This document shows, in pieces, positions 43,398 to 52,721 of a stretch of DNA of 57,870 nt. Origin of the DNA: JANQIV01 sp050117315. Its GTDB lineage: Bacteria > Bacteroidota > Ignavibacteria > Ignavibacteriales > Melioribacteraceae. Made by a program: the position numbers and the translations under genes. The stretch covers positions 1-57,870 of the forward strand of contig JASFMY010000027.1 in assembly GCA_050117315.1 (NCBI GenBank). The letters run 5' to 3'. The first letter of the stretch is position 1, and the number at the start of each line of letters is the position of its first letter. The notes beneath the pieces were generated by a model, which saw nothing but the letters and a program-made list of their open reading frames with translations, did no database searches and was not told the DNA's origin.

Positions 43398-45143
43398 ATG
43401 AATGTTTTATCACTTATGAAAGCGGCAACACTTGGTAATACAAAACAATTGCGACCAATGATTTGGTGGACTGTTTTTGAATATGCATTACGAGGCGCGC
43501 CGTACGGTATATTGCTGATGGTTGTATGGGAACTCTTTAAACCGTTGCAGTATCCCGGGCAGACGCTTGATTTTGGTATGCTGATAGGTCTCACCGTTGC
43601 ATTTTTGATATCTTTAATAATTCTTTTCGTTGTAAGTAAAATAGCCTACAATAAAGTTTATTACGGTAGTTACGATCTTTGTTCCGAAGGACGGCTTGCC
43701 ATTGGGGATCATATAAGGAAACTCTCTATGGGTTTCTTTAATTCACGCGATCCCGGAGCAATTGGTGCTTATCTTATCAACGATTATGCAAATATTGAAT
43801 TTCTCTTAAGCCATATACTGCCGCAGGTTGCGGGGGCAATTGCAATGCCGCTGGTTTTGCTTACTTTTCTCGGCATTGTACACTGGCAAATGGCTCTTAT
43901 TTCCGCACTTGTTATACCCCTGGCACTTCCGTTAGCGTATGTTACAAAAATATTCATTGCCCGTTTTGGGAAAAAACATCAAGCCGCACGTATTGAAACA
44001 ACATCACGTATGCTTGAATATCTTCAAGGGATGCGTTTAATAAAAGCGTTTAATCTTACAGGTGCAAAATTTATTCGTATGGAAAAAACGTTTAGAAAGT
44101 TGAAATCTATAAGCATAAAACTTGAAGCCGGCGGCGGCCCGACAGTTATTCTTGCGTCTTTTATTCTTCATGGCGGTCTGACACTTCTTATACTATTCGG
44201 ACTTACATTTTTATTTGCAGGTACACTTTCATTACCGTTTTATATCATGTTCCTGATTATTGGTTCGAGAGTCTACGAACCCTTGATACAGGTTCTAATG
44301 TTTTTTGCTTTACTAAATTATCACGAGATCAGCGTTCGGCGTATTGAGGAGCTTAGAAAAACGCCTGTCCTTGTCGGTACGAATCCGGAGATTAAACCTG
44401 AACGGTTTGACATAAAATTTGAAAACGTAAGCTTTCATTATCATCAAACAGACGTACTTAAAAATGTGAGTATTACAATACCTGAAAGTTCGCTTGTTGC
44501 TTTTGTGGGTCCCTCCGGTTCCGGTAAAACAACAATGACCCGGCTGATAGCACGTTTCTGGGATGTTTCCGGGGGATTGATACAGCTTGGCGGTAAAGAT
44601 ATCAGAACATACGACCCGGATGATGTTCTTGCGTCCGTATCCATGGTATTTCAGGATGTTTATTTATTCAATGATACTATAATTAATAATATCCGTGTAG
44701 GTAAAAAAGAAGCTTCAATGGAAGAAATCATTGAGGCGGCAAAAAAAGCCCGGTGTCATGAGTTTATTGAAAAACTCCCAAATGGCTACGAAACAATTAT
44801 CGGTGAAGGGGGATCGACACTCTCGGGTGGTGAAAAGCAGCGCATATCAATAGCAAGAGCAATACTAAAAGATGCCCCGGTTATTTTACTCGACGAGGCG
44901 ACCGCTTCGCTTGATCCTGAAAACGAATTGTACATACAGGAAGCAATAGACGACCTGGTGAAACGCAAGACCGTAGTGATCATTGCTCACCGGCTGAATA
45001 CGGTTGTTAATGCGGATAAAATTATTGTTCTGGATAACGGGTCGGTAGTAGAAGAAGGAACACATGAGACTTTGATGCTGGCTAACGGGCTTTATCGCCG
45101 TATGTGGAATGAGCAGCAGAAGGTCAGGCAGTGGAAGTTTTGA
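43398..45143 (+). CDS. ABC transporter half-unit 2 (fused permease-ATPase, YbtQ/IrtB-like)
   Basis: A 581-residue partner of the preceding half transporter, starting 2 bases after its stop. Membrane helices span about 20-300. The nucleotide-binding domain covers about 335-575, with Walker A GPSGSGKTT, Q-loop MVFQDVYLF, signature LSGGEKQRISIARAIL, Walker B VILLDEATASLDPENE and switch His in IIAHRLN. Both ATP sites of the dimer appear complete, since all motifs are intact in both halves. Probable substrate, from context: an iron or other metal complex passed on from the TonB receptor at 45962. Confidence 0.88.
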   Translation: MNVLSLMKAATLGNTKQLRPMIWWTVFEYALRGAPYGILLMVVWELFKPLQYPGQTLDFGMLIGLTVAFLISLIILFVVSKIAYNKVYYGSYDLCSEGRLAIGDHIRKLSMGFFNSRDPGAIGAYLINDYANIEFLLSHILPQVAGAIAMPLVLLTFLGIVHWQMALISALVIPLALPLAYVTKIFIARFGKKHQAARIETTSRMLEYLQGMRLIKAFNLTGAKFIRMEKTFRKLKSISIKLEAGGGPTVILASFILHGGLTLLILFGLTFLFAGTLSLPFYIMFLIIGSRVYEPLIQVLMFFALLNYHEISVRRIEELRKTPVLVGTNPEIKPERFDIKFENVSFHYHQTDVLKNVSITIPESSLVAFVGPSGSGKTTMTRLIARFWDVSGGLIQLGGKDIRTYDPDDVLASVSMVFQDVYLFNDTIINNIRVGKKEASMEEIIEAAKKARCHEFIEKLPNGYETIIGEGGSTLSGGEKQRISIARAILKDAPVILLDEATASLDPENELYIQEAIDDLVKRKTVVIIAHRLNTVVNADKIIVLDNGSVVEEGTHETLMLANGLYRRMWNEQQKVRQWKF

Positions 45144-45216
45144 TAAACGTTCTTATAAAATTTCATGAAATGTAATCAAGAATTAACCCATAAGTTGAAA
45201 CTATTGGAAGGATAAG

Positions 45217-45843
45217 GTGGAAAAAGAAACACATTGGTCTAAATTTGCCTCGGATTTTGAGCAACAGTGTAATTATGTGGCCGGCAAACAAGATATGAAT
45301 ATTATAAGGAACAGACTATCCGGGCTGGGTAAATTGCAAAACACGCTTGAGCTTGGTTGTGGTCCGGGAACCTATTCGAGAATATTAGCAGAACAGTCTG
45401 ATGATTTTTTTGCAACTGATTTTTCCGGTGAGATGGTTAATGCTGCAAAGCAGAAATTAAAAGCAGTGCCGAATATAAAAGTGGAAAGAGCGAATTGTTT
45501 TGATCTGCCTTTCGACGCTCACTCTTTTGATACAGTCTTTATGGCTAATCTCTTACATGTGATAGCCGAACCGGTAAAAGCTTTAATTGAATCAAAACGG
45601 GTGTTAAAAAGCGGAGGCAGGATAATAATTTTAAGCTTTACAAGTGACGGGATGACTTTCTTCAATAAACTCGGTATGGGTTACAGGTATTTTAGAACGT
45701 GGGGAAAACCTCCTTCTGGGAGAACAACCCTTACTGTGAAAAAAGTGCAGGCGATGCTGGAATTAAACGGGTTTGAAGTTGAAGAATCGGAATTAATCGG
45801 CAATAAATCAAAAGCCGTATTTGCTAAAGCGCTGTCAAATTAA
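45217..45843 (+). CDS. Class I SAM-dependent methyltransferase (UbiE/BioC-like)
   Basis: A 208-residue methyltransferase with a GTG start after an AAGGATAAG site. Motif I is TLELGCGPGTYSRIL, motif II ATDFSGEMVNAAKQKL, post-motif ANCFDLPFDAHSFDTVFMAN and motif III LKSGGRIIILSF. It resembles small-molecule methyltransferases found directly beside YbtPQ-like ABC pairs in anaerobes. It lies between the ABC pair and the TonB receptor. Possible roles are modification of a metal ligand or breakdown of an imported complex. It is unrelated to the two LCM-type enzymes of the locus. Confidence 0.85.
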   Translation: MEKETHWSKFASDFEQQCNYVAGKQDMNIIRNRLSGLGKLQNTLELGCGPGTYSRILAEQSDDFFATDFSGEMVNAAKQKLKAVPNIKVERANCFDLPFDAHSFDTVFMANLLHVIAEPVKALIESKRVLKSGGRIIILSFTSDGMTFFNKLGMGYRYFRTWGKPPSGRTTLTVKKVQAMLELNGFEVEESELIGNKSKAVFAKALSN

Positions 45844-45961
45844 AAAGAGCAAATGGAGGGAATAATTGTATTAAAAGCAGGATCTTTGTCTGAAACATGA
45901 ATAAAGATTTATACATAAATTGGATGGGAAATTTCTTTTAAAAAATAGATTTGAGGTTTAA

Positions 45962-48250
45962 ATGAAACGGTTGGAAGTTGTACTTATTATATTATTATCG
46001 ATATCGGCTTCATTATTTGCCCAGAAAACGGCTATTGAAGGTGTGGTATATAACAATAGTAATAACAGAGCAATTGCGGGAGCAAATATACTCCTGAAAG
46101 ATTCTTCTGTTGGAACAGCTACGGACCCTGACGGAAAGTTCCTTTTGAAAAATATTTCGGAAGGTAATTTATCCATAATGGTTTCGTGCGTTGGTTTTAA
46201 GACCGAGATTATTGAAATCAGTACAGAAGCAGGTAAAACCCAAAAGATAGAAGTATTTCTTAACCCGGTCTTAGTACCGGTTGGTGAAGTTATAGTGACA
46301 AGTACAAAATACCGGACGCAAATAAAAGACGTTCCGCTACCTTTGGAAATAATCAGTGAAGAAGAAATTATGGCTTCTTCTCCGGTTACTCTATCTGATG
46401 CCCTTAACAACAAACCCGGATTGTCTTTAGCCCGTGACGGAGTTTGGGGTACTCATGTTAGCATAAGAGGTTTAAGCAAGCAGAACATTGTTACCCTAAT
46501 TGACGGCAATAGGATTGAAACAGCTACGAACATTGCCGCCGGGATGTCTCTAATTGACGTTGAGGACATTGAAAGGGTAGAAGTAATTAAAGGCGCTTCT
46601 TCGGCCCTCTATGGTTCGGGCGCTCTTGGTGGTGTCGTCAACATTATATCCAAAGGCAGCAGGTTCCAAAATAATTTTTTCTTAAAAGGATCAATTACCG
46701 GCAGTTACAATTCCGTTAATAACAAAGGTGCCGGAAGTTTATCTTTCAATGCCGGCAGTTCAAACTGGTTTGCCAAAATAAGAGGAACATTAAGAAGCGC
46801 GGACAATGCTGAAACACCCGACGGTACCTTGGAAAATAGTCAATTTAAGGATAATAACATTTCCGCAAACCTGGGGATAATGCCGTTTGACGGGCATGAA
46901 CTGAACTTTAAATTCCAGAGGTTTTATGCTGAAGACGTAGGCATCCCGGGCGGAAGTCCTTTCGCGGCTTCGGCAAAAGCGACATATCCCGAAGAGAAAA
47001 GAGAAATGTACAGCATTGAGTACCGGGTGAATAATTTGATAAAATCAATGGTGAGCTTATCGGCTAAATATTTTTATCAAACTATAGAGCGCAGGGTAGA
47101 ACTGATACCGAATGCGAATGCGGTTGTAAGACCAAATGCAGATCACAATACGAACGGTGTTCAGCTCCAGACTAATTGGGTATTCGGCGGCAGGCATTTT
47201 CTAATTGCCGGTATAGATGCGTGGCAGAGGGATCTAAAGAGCTGGAGAATTAAAGAAGTAAAAGCAAAGAACCAAATTGTGGGCGAAACGCCTGTTCCTG
47301 AATCCGATTACAGGAGCATCGGTTTTTATGCCCAGGATGAAATTCAGCTTATTCAAAATGAATTGAAATTGACGGTAGGCGGAAGAATAGATCAAATTAA
47401 AGTCACTAACGAAGATTCATATAACCCTGAATATATTATTGTAAACGGTGTAAGGAATGATTCTCCACCGTCGCAAGTAAAACTTTGGAATGCAGATGAA
47501 AGTGATGATATTTCTGCGAGTGTGAATCTCGGACTTCTTTATGAAGTAAGTAATAGTATTGATATTACTTTTAATACCGCCCGTTCATTTCGTTCCCCTA
47601 CATTGGAAGAAAGATATCAATTTATTGAATTAAGCAATATAACTTATTTAGGTGACCCTGATCTTGAGCCGGAAACAGGTTTGTTTTTCGATTTGGGCAT
47701 ACGTGTCTGGAAACCGGATTTTAGTTTTACCGGGAATGTATTCTTAAATTTATTAAATAACCTGGTGATAGATGAATGGCAGAGCAATACTCTCTACATC
47801 AAAAATAATGTGGGCGAATCAAGGTTTTACGGATTTGATTTTTCGTTGGAATATAATATTTACAAAAATTATGTTATTTACGGATCAGCCGCTTATGTAA
47901 GGGGCGAGGATACCGAGACAGATTCCGACCTGCCTGAAATACCCCCGTTGAACGGGAAAATAGGTTTTAGACTTCCTGCATCTAAATATTTTAACATGGA
48001 CCTGTCGTCAACCTTTTTTAGTGATCAAAATAAAACAGCGGTTGGTGAATCAAAAACTCCTGGCTATATGTACTTTGATTTTTACATTAATTCACGTCCG
48101 TTTGATCTGGGGTACTTTAGTTTAAGACTATTTGCAGGGGTAGAAAATATTTTTGATAGAGCTTATAGAAACCATCTCTCAACTTATAGAGGTCTGTTAA
48201 AAACAGAACCCGGCAGGAATTTCTTTGCAAAAATTGCAATGGATTTTTAG
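45962..48250 (+). CDS. TonB-dependent outer-membrane receptor
   Basis: A 762-residue receptor. A signal peptide covers about 1-20. A carboxypeptidase-regulatory-like domain lies at about 23-105 (IEGVVYNNSNNRAIAGANIL). The plug covers about 120-230 (LSDALNNKPGLSLARDGVWG, VSIRGLSKQNIVTLIDGNRI, IERVEVIKGASSALYGSGAL, GGVVNIIS), and a 22-strand barrel ends in FFAKIAMDF with the terminal Phe. It has no STN domain and is not SusC-like: it is of the iron/haem/cobalamin receptor type. The nearby ABC pair could carry the ligand onward, though no periplasmic binding protein is encoded here. It is the import door of the putative metal-uptake operon. Confidence 0.9.
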   Translation: MKRLEVVLIILLSISASLFAQKTAIEGVVYNNSNNRAIAGANILLKDSSVGTATDPDGKFLLKNISEGNLSIMVSCVGFKTEIIEISTEAGKTQKIEVFLNPVLVPVGEVIVTSTKYRTQIKDVPLPLEIISEEEIMASSPVTLSDALNNKPGLSLARDGVWGTHVSIRGLSKQNIVTLIDGNRIETATNIAAGMSLIDVEDIERVEVIKGASSALYGSGALGGVVNIISKGSRFQNNFFLKGSITGSYNSVNNKGAGSLSFNAGSSNWFAKIRGTLRSADNAETPDGTLENSQFKDNNISANLGIMPFDGHELNFKFQRFYAEDVGIPGGSPFAASAKATYPEEKREMYSIEYRVNNLIKSMVSLSAKYFYQTIERRVELIPNANAVVRPNADHNTNGVQLQTNWVFGGRHFLIAGIDAWQRDLKSWRIKEVKAKNQIVGETPVPESDYRSIGFYAQDEIQLIQNELKLTVGGRIDQIKVTNEDSYNPEYIIVNGVRNDSPPSQVKLWNADESDDISASVNLGLLYEVSNSIDITFNTARSFRSPTLEERYQFIELSNITYLGDPDLEPETGLFFDLGIRVWKPDFSFTGNVFLNLLNNLVIDEWQSNTLYIKNNVGESRFYGFDFSLEYNIYKNYVIYGSAAYVRGEDTETDSDLPEIPPLNGKIGFRLPASKYFNMDLSSTFFSDQNKTAVGESKTPGYMYFDFYINSRPFDLGYFSLRLFAGVENIFDRAYRNHLSTYRGLLKTEPGRNFFAKIAMDF

Positions 48251-48310
48251 CCGGCGAAATTAAAAAAGTTGATTGGGTTTAGGAACCTGTGAAATGAAAA
48301 GTGAACATAA

Positions 48311-48427
48311 CTAGTGTCATGTCAATTCTGTATTGTCATTCCCGCACGTATTAAGCCCGCCTTCCTTAGTACGGAATACGGCGGAATTCGGGAATGACAC
48401 GGCACTTCATTGTTGACATAACACTAG
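48311..48427. repeat. 117-bp terminal-inverted-repeat element
   Basis: Ends CTAGTGTCATGTCAA and TTGACATAACACTAG pair at 14 of 15 bases. Inside, GTCATTCCCG and CGGGAATGAC form a second stem around a GCCCGCC/GGCGG-rich core. It is a small non-autonomous element or a large hairpin between the TonB receptor and the second LCM-type gene. It would also act as a transcript barrier. Confidence 0.7.
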
Positions 48428-48483
48428 GTTTTATGATAACAATAAAGCATACAACAACAATTGAATAATATTGGGTTTCCGAT

Positions 48484-49290
48484 ATGTCAACAAAGCTTTT
48501 AAATCCAAAACTAAGTAATATCCCGGAAACAATGCTTATACCTTTAAGAGCAAGATACCTGGAAACTAAAACTGAAAATGGAATTATTAACGATCCTAAA
48601 TCGGTTGAAATATTGGACGGAATTGACTACGATTTTTCAGGCAAGAAAGGTGTTTCCAAAGGTACGCAAATCGGTACGGCAATAAGAACCGAAATTCTTG
48701 ACGAGCAGACAAACAAATTTCTTGCGCATAATCCCAATAGTGTTGTTGTAAATTTGGGATGCGGTTTAGATACCCGCCATCATAGGTTGGATAACGGGAT
48801 AGTTACGTGGTTTGATTTAGATCTTCCCGGGTCAATAGAATTTAGAAAAAACTTTTTCAATGAAACATATAGGTTCAAGTTTATTTCAAAATCTTTTTTG
48901 GACTTTTCATGGGTAGATCAAATTCCTAAAAGCAAACCGACCCTTTTTATTGTAGAAGGTTTGTTGATGTATTTTACGGAAGAAGAAGTTAAATCTTTGT
49001 TTAAAGTTATATCGGAAAATTTCCCGGATGCCGAAATGCTTTTGGAAGCTATGTCTCCAATCATGGTCAAAGATTCAAATCAACATCCCGATCTCAAAAC
49101 TTATAATGCATCTTTTAAGTGGGGAATAAAAACAGGGAAAGAAATTGAAAATTGGAACATTGGAGCAAATTTCGTTAACGAGTGGTACTATTTTGATAGG
49201 CATAGGGAAAGAGCGCCGTTTATCTATAAAATATTTATTCTAATTCCGGTTTTTAGAAAAATGATGAAAATTGTTCATCTCAAGTTTTAA
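48484..49290 (+). CDS. Leucine-carboxyl-methyltransferase-like SAM enzyme, copy 2
   Basis: A 268-residue paralogue of the enzyme at 34681. Shared features: ETMLIPLRARYLETK, the hallmark VVNLGCGLDTRHHR (about residues 88-101), acidic strand WFDLDLPGSIEFRKNFF, LFIVEGLLMYF and the SFKWGIKTG segment. The two proteins align along their whole length with perhaps 40 per cent identity by eye. It lies after the TIR element, 233 bases past the TonB receptor, so it may have its own promoter. The LCM family O-methylates carboxyl or hydroxyl groups. Two copies flanking one transport operon suggest a two-step or two-substrate modification (inference). Confidence 0.85.
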   Translation: MSTKLLNPKLSNIPETMLIPLRARYLETKTENGIINDPKSVEILDGIDYDFSGKKGVSKGTQIGTAIRTEILDEQTNKFLAHNPNSVVVNLGCGLDTRHHRLDNGIVTWFDLDLPGSIEFRKNFFNETYRFKFISKSFLDFSWVDQIPKSKPTLFIVEGLLMYFTEEEVKSLFKVISENFPDAEMLLEAMSPIMVKDSNQHPDLKTYNASFKWGIKTGKEIENWNIGANFVNEWYYFDRHRERAPFIYKIFILIPVFRKMMKIVHLKF

Positions 49291-49337
49291 TCTATTTTAT
49301 AATAGTGATGTGTCACATTTGTGATGTCATTTCGAAT

Positions 49338-49355
49338 CCCCCGATTTATCGGGGG
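49338..49355. repeat. Perfect GC hairpin within a dispersed GTCATTTCGA element
   Basis: CCCCCGAT-TT-ATCGGGGG is framed by GTCATTTCGAA and GAGAAATCT. The frame recurs at 51246 (GTCGTTTCGACC and GAGAAATCTTT). It may terminate the methyltransferase transcript, though no T-run follows. Confidence 0.5.
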
Positions 49356-49462
49356 TGAGAAATCTGAACCCCGTATAAAAAAAATAGAGAGAGATAGTTT
49401 TTGTAAAAGTTAATATCATTTGGTAAAATGATTAATAAATCTGATTATTGTTATACTAAATT

Positions 49463-50338
49463 ATGAACTGGTTACCTTTAGCATTTTTGTCTGCTGCGTT
49501 GTCTGCAACTGCGGCCATATTTGAAAAGAAAGCTTTATTTAAACTTGGTGCGCTTGAATTCTCATTTTTAATTTCACTTTTTGGTGCAGTTTTCGCCCTG
49601 CCGTTTTATTTAACAATTGACTTTGCGTCACTTTCCATTACCAATTTAACCGTACTTTATATTAAAACAATATTCGGGACATTAGCATTTTTAAATGTTA
49701 TGTATGCTATAAAGAATTTGGAAATTAGCAATGCGCTTCCGCTAATTGTACTAACTCCCGGTATTGTTGCAATAACGGCTTTTTTCCTTCTGGGTGATCA
49801 GTTGAGTAGTTTGGAAATTATTGGAATGCTGCTCTTGCTGATAGGTACTTACACACTGGAGGCTAATAACAGAAGTTTGTTAGAACCGTTTCAAGTATTT
49901 TATAAATCCAAAGATCACCGTTATATAGTGTTTGCATTATTGCTGTTTACAATCACTTCGGTTATGGACCGTTTACTTGTAAGTAACTTACGGATGCCCC
50001 CGTTTACTTTTATGGCCTTTCAGCAATCTTTTCAGTTAATAAACTTTTTTATTCTAATGCTGGTCTTTCGTAAAGGATTCTCGGTTGGTTTAGCGGGCTC
50101 AGGGAAAAGCACTTTGATAATAGTTATTACAATTGCAGCGCTTACTATAATTTATCGCTGGTCGCAAATTGAAGCAGTTAAACTTGCGCCGGTGGCCCTG
50201 GTACTGTCGGTTAAAAGAACCTCTGTATTCTTCACGTCCGCTATCGGCGGGAAAATCTTTAAGGAATCTAATCTTATACGCAGAATAATTGCGACTTGCA
50301 TTATGATTGCAGGAGCGCTTTTTATTATTAACAATTAG
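49463..50338 (+). CDS. EamA/DMT-family transporter
   Basis: A 291-residue inner-membrane protein with ten hydrophobic helices in two EamA repeats. The first repeat ends LGDQLSSLEIIGMLLLLIGT and the second GGKIFKESNLIRRIIATCIM followed by IAGALFIINN, the conserved endings of drug/metabolite transporters. The substrate is unknown (metabolite or amino-acid efflux is usual). The last 28 bases of the gene occur again, identically, at 54678-54705. The gene lies at the end of the long plus-strand run, 172 bases after the second LCM-type enzyme. Confidence 0.85.
   Translation: MNWLPLAFLSAALSATAAIFEKKALFKLGALEFSFLISLFGAVFALPFYLTIDFASLSITNLTVLYIKTIFGTLAFLNVMYAIKNLEISNALPLIVLTPGIVAITAFFLLGDQLSSLEIIGMLLLLIGTYTLEANNRSLLEPFQVFYKSKDHRYIVFALLLFTITSVMDRLLVSNLRMPPFTFMAFQQSFQLINFFILMLVFRKGFSVGLAGSGKSTLIIVITIAALTIIYRWSQIEAVKLAPVALVLSVKRTSVFFTSAIGGKIFKESNLIRRIIATCIMIAGALFIINN
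50310..50337. repeat. 28-bp direct repeat, left copy (3' end of the EamA gene)
   Basis: Starts CAGGAGCGCTTTTTATT and ends AACAATTA, identical to 54678-54705. It covers the last nine codons of the EamA gene and most of the stop codon. The flanks differ on both sides. Confidence 0.85.
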
Positions 50339-50965
50339 TGTCGATGGAATAGAAAAGTATTTCCCGTAGACATGAATTTTATTCACCCCGGATAAGGCAT
50401 TAGAGAATAAACAATTCATGTAGACAATTATAAAATAAAACGATACAACGATTCCGGTTTTAACCATTCTTAATGCATTGCATTAGAAACTATTTAAGTA
50501 ACCTATAGTCTCTTATAAACTTATGAATTGAAGTACTTTTTACAAAAAATAACTGCATGAATGTAGTTTGATATTTATAAAATTAACACTTGAATGTTTA
50601 TGCGTTTTTATATAAAATTAATTAGTCAATTAAAAGAAAAGTGTGATGAAAGATTATATTACATCAGTTTTTCTGGATTGCAAACCTTTTTTAAGAATTT
50701 CTCCTCGTGTGTTTCAGAAGCCCTATAACAAATGTACATATGCATATTTAATATTCCTGAATATAATTTTAGAAATACAAATATATGTATAGTATTTTGG
50801 GGAAGCCCGAAATACCGTTCTACAAATCTGATAATGACAATTTACGATTTCTTTGATTAGGAATTAAAGAAATTTAATAGAGTTTTCTGCTTCATTCTTC
50901 ATTCAATTGAGCTAAAATTGTGTGGTTATTCCAAGTAATTTAGTATCAGAACAAAATGTTGATAT

Positions 50966-51115
50966 TATATACACAAGCCAAATTGGGTTTGAGATTTTAC
51001 CATAAAGTCCTCTCTTTTTAAGACCTGCCCGCCGTACGAGACTTTGGGAGGCGGGGAGGATTTAGGTGAGTTCTAAATAAAAACTAAATCCCATAACCAA
51101 TTTGCAACAAGTATA
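50966..51115. repeat. MITE-like element, copy 2, with nested GC-rich insertion
   Basis: It has the same left end (TATATACACAAGCCAAATTG) and right end (CCAATTTGCAACAAGTATA) as copy 1. Its central loop contains an extra GC-rich block (about 51022-51058, CCTGCCCGCCG ... GGGAGGCGGGG) related to the end of GC-rich repeat copy C. It lies 287 bases upstream of the T9SS-tail gene at 51403, in the same orientation as the other copies. The 1064-base gap 50339-51402 otherwise contains only the repeat at 51246. Confidence 0.75.
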
Positions 51116-51245
51116 ACTAAGCCTTCGCATTCATAGTTTGATTGTAGTTCCAGGAGTAGCGTTGATATTGATTTTTCAACAAATGCAAATAGTTGTCTTA
51201 AACAGTTCAATAGAGTTTCTGCAAAATAAAATATCTAAACATTTT

Positions 51246-51348
51246 GTCGTTTCGACCGGAGGGAGAAATCTTTAAAATCATCCTCTAATTGAAAGATTTC
51301 TCTCCCTAGGAGTCCTATGGACACCCAAAAAACGGGTTCGGAATGACT
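51246..51348. repeat. GTC-TTTCGA type inverted-repeat element
   Basis: GGGAGAAATCTTT (left) is mirrored by AAAGATTTCTCTCCC (right), with outer GTCGTTTCGACC and GGTTCGGAATGAC. It is the same element type as the shorter one at about 49325-49370. Confidence 0.5.
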
Positions 51349-51402
51349 GACTTTTATTTTGCAGAAACTCTAATAAAATTACTTCATTAAAGGAGGATGA
51401 GT

Positions 51403-52068
51403 ATGCAAAAAATGATTTATCTAATTCTTATCATTTCGATTTTTATTACCTCTAGTATTTCAGCAGATGACACTTTTCCCGTAAAATTAAAATACGGAGA
51501 AAATGTTCTATCCATTAAAATAGTCAATAAGACTGCTACCCTCCTAAAAACGCTAAAAGCAGAAATTGACGGAAGTAAATTACCGGATGGAATTTCAATC
51601 TCAATTTTAACAAAATCAATGGATATTAACCCCAAAGCAGAGAGTAGTAATGGTCTACAATTAAAAATTGTTGTTCAAAGAAATTGTAACCCTGTAAGTT
51701 GTGATATTCCACTAACATTAAGTGACGGCTCAAATAATTTGTGGCGTTATACTTTGGCACTTGATTTAGAAGATTCCGTAATACCGGATTTTGAACTTTG
51801 TCAGAACTATCCCAATCCATTTAACGGCACAACTAATATTCGATATTCACTACCGGCTAATACAAAAGAGAATGTACGGCTATCAATCTATAATTTACTT
51901 GGCCAGCAAATACGCCTCTTGGTTAATGAGGAGCAAGAAGCCGGGACATATAATGTTACCTGGGATGGAAAGGATGATAAGGGAAAGCCATGTTCAAGCG
52001 GGATATATTTCTATAAGATCAAAACAAATACTTTACAAGCTGTAAAAAAAATGTTATTCCTTGAATAA
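51403..52068 (+). CDS. Small secreted protein with T9SS type A sorting domain
   Basis: A 221-residue protein. AGGAGG at 51391-51396 favours the ATG at 51403 over the one at 51397, which overlaps the site. A signal peptide covers about 1-22. A beta-rich domain of unknown type spans about 25-130, with a CNPVSC pair. The C-terminal sorting domain (about 137-221) opens NYPNPFNGTTNIRYSLP, has a FlgD-like strand region (YNVTWDGKDDKGKPCSSGIY) and ends KKMLFLE. The domain directs export by the type IX system and surface attachment. It is the first of four closely spaced genes (gaps 16, 10 and 22 bases). Confidence 0.8.
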   Translation: MQKMIYLILIISIFITSSISADDTFPVKLKYGENVLSIKIVNKTATLLKTLKAEIDGSKLPDGISISILTKSMDINPKAESSNGLQLKIVVQRNCNPVSCDIPLTLSDGSNNLWRYTLALDLEDSVIPDFELCQNYPNPFNGTTNIRYSLPANTKENVRLSIYNLLGQQIRLLVNEEQEAGTYNVTWDGKDDKGKPCSSGIYFYKIKTNTLQAVKKMLFLE

Positions 52069-52084
52069 AACGGAGTAAATAAAA

Positions 52085-52711
52085 ATGACAGTAGAAATTA
52101 AAAAAACTCTCTATATCTTAATGTGTGTATTCATAATTAATCCTTTAGTGATTAACAAAATGACTGCACAAGATAAAAATGAGATTACAATTACAATTGA
52201 CTCTATACCAAACAACAGCATGTCCGTGCATTTTGTAAATGCCGAAGAATTAAGAAAAGAATTCAAATTTGAAGAAGCTATTAATGAGTATCAAGAAATG
52301 ATCAATAGTAAGGAAAATAACGATTTGACCCCGGAAGCAACGTATAATATTGGGTTATGTTATTGTGGGTTAAATGATTTAGAAAATGCTGGATTTTATT
52401 TTACAAAAGTTATAAACGAATACAAAACAGATCCACTTGTTGTATCCTTTTCACAATATGGTTTATCTTGGATAAAAGTGAAAGAGAGTAAATTTGATGA
52501 AGCAATTGAAATTCTTGAAAATGAACTAAATAGCAAAAACTGTAATGACTATGAACATAATGCAGTAATGCTATTTAAGATTGGTAAAATTTATCAAAAC
52601 TGTCTGCAAGATTATGAAAAAGCTAATGAAATTTACAAACAACTTATAGCAAATTATCCGGATGCAAAAATTATTGACCATCCTATTCTAGATTATTTAA
52701 GAAAAAATTGA
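52085..52711 (+). CDS. Secreted tetratricopeptide-repeat protein
   Basis: A 208-residue protein with a signal peptide (about 1-29). About four TPR units follow from residue 55 (EAINEYQEMIN, EATYNIGLCYCGLNDLENAG, FDEAIEILENEL, YEKANEIYKQLIANYPDAK). TPR domains bind other proteins. Placed between a T9SS-tail protein and a Cys/His candidate enzyme in one operon, it may act as a periplasmic or surface scaffold. No catalytic residues are seen. Confidence 0.7.
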   Translation: MTVEIKKTLYILMCVFIINPLVINKMTAQDKNEITITIDSIPNNSMSVHFVNAEELRKEFKFEEAINEYQEMINSKENNDLTPEATYNIGLCYCGLNDLENAGFYFTKVINEYKTDPLVVSFSQYGLSWIKVKESKFDEAIEILENELNSKNCNDYEHNAVMLFKIGKIYQNCLQDYEKANEIYKQLIANYPDAKIIDHPILDYLRKN

Positions 52712-52721
52712 GGGATTTAAC

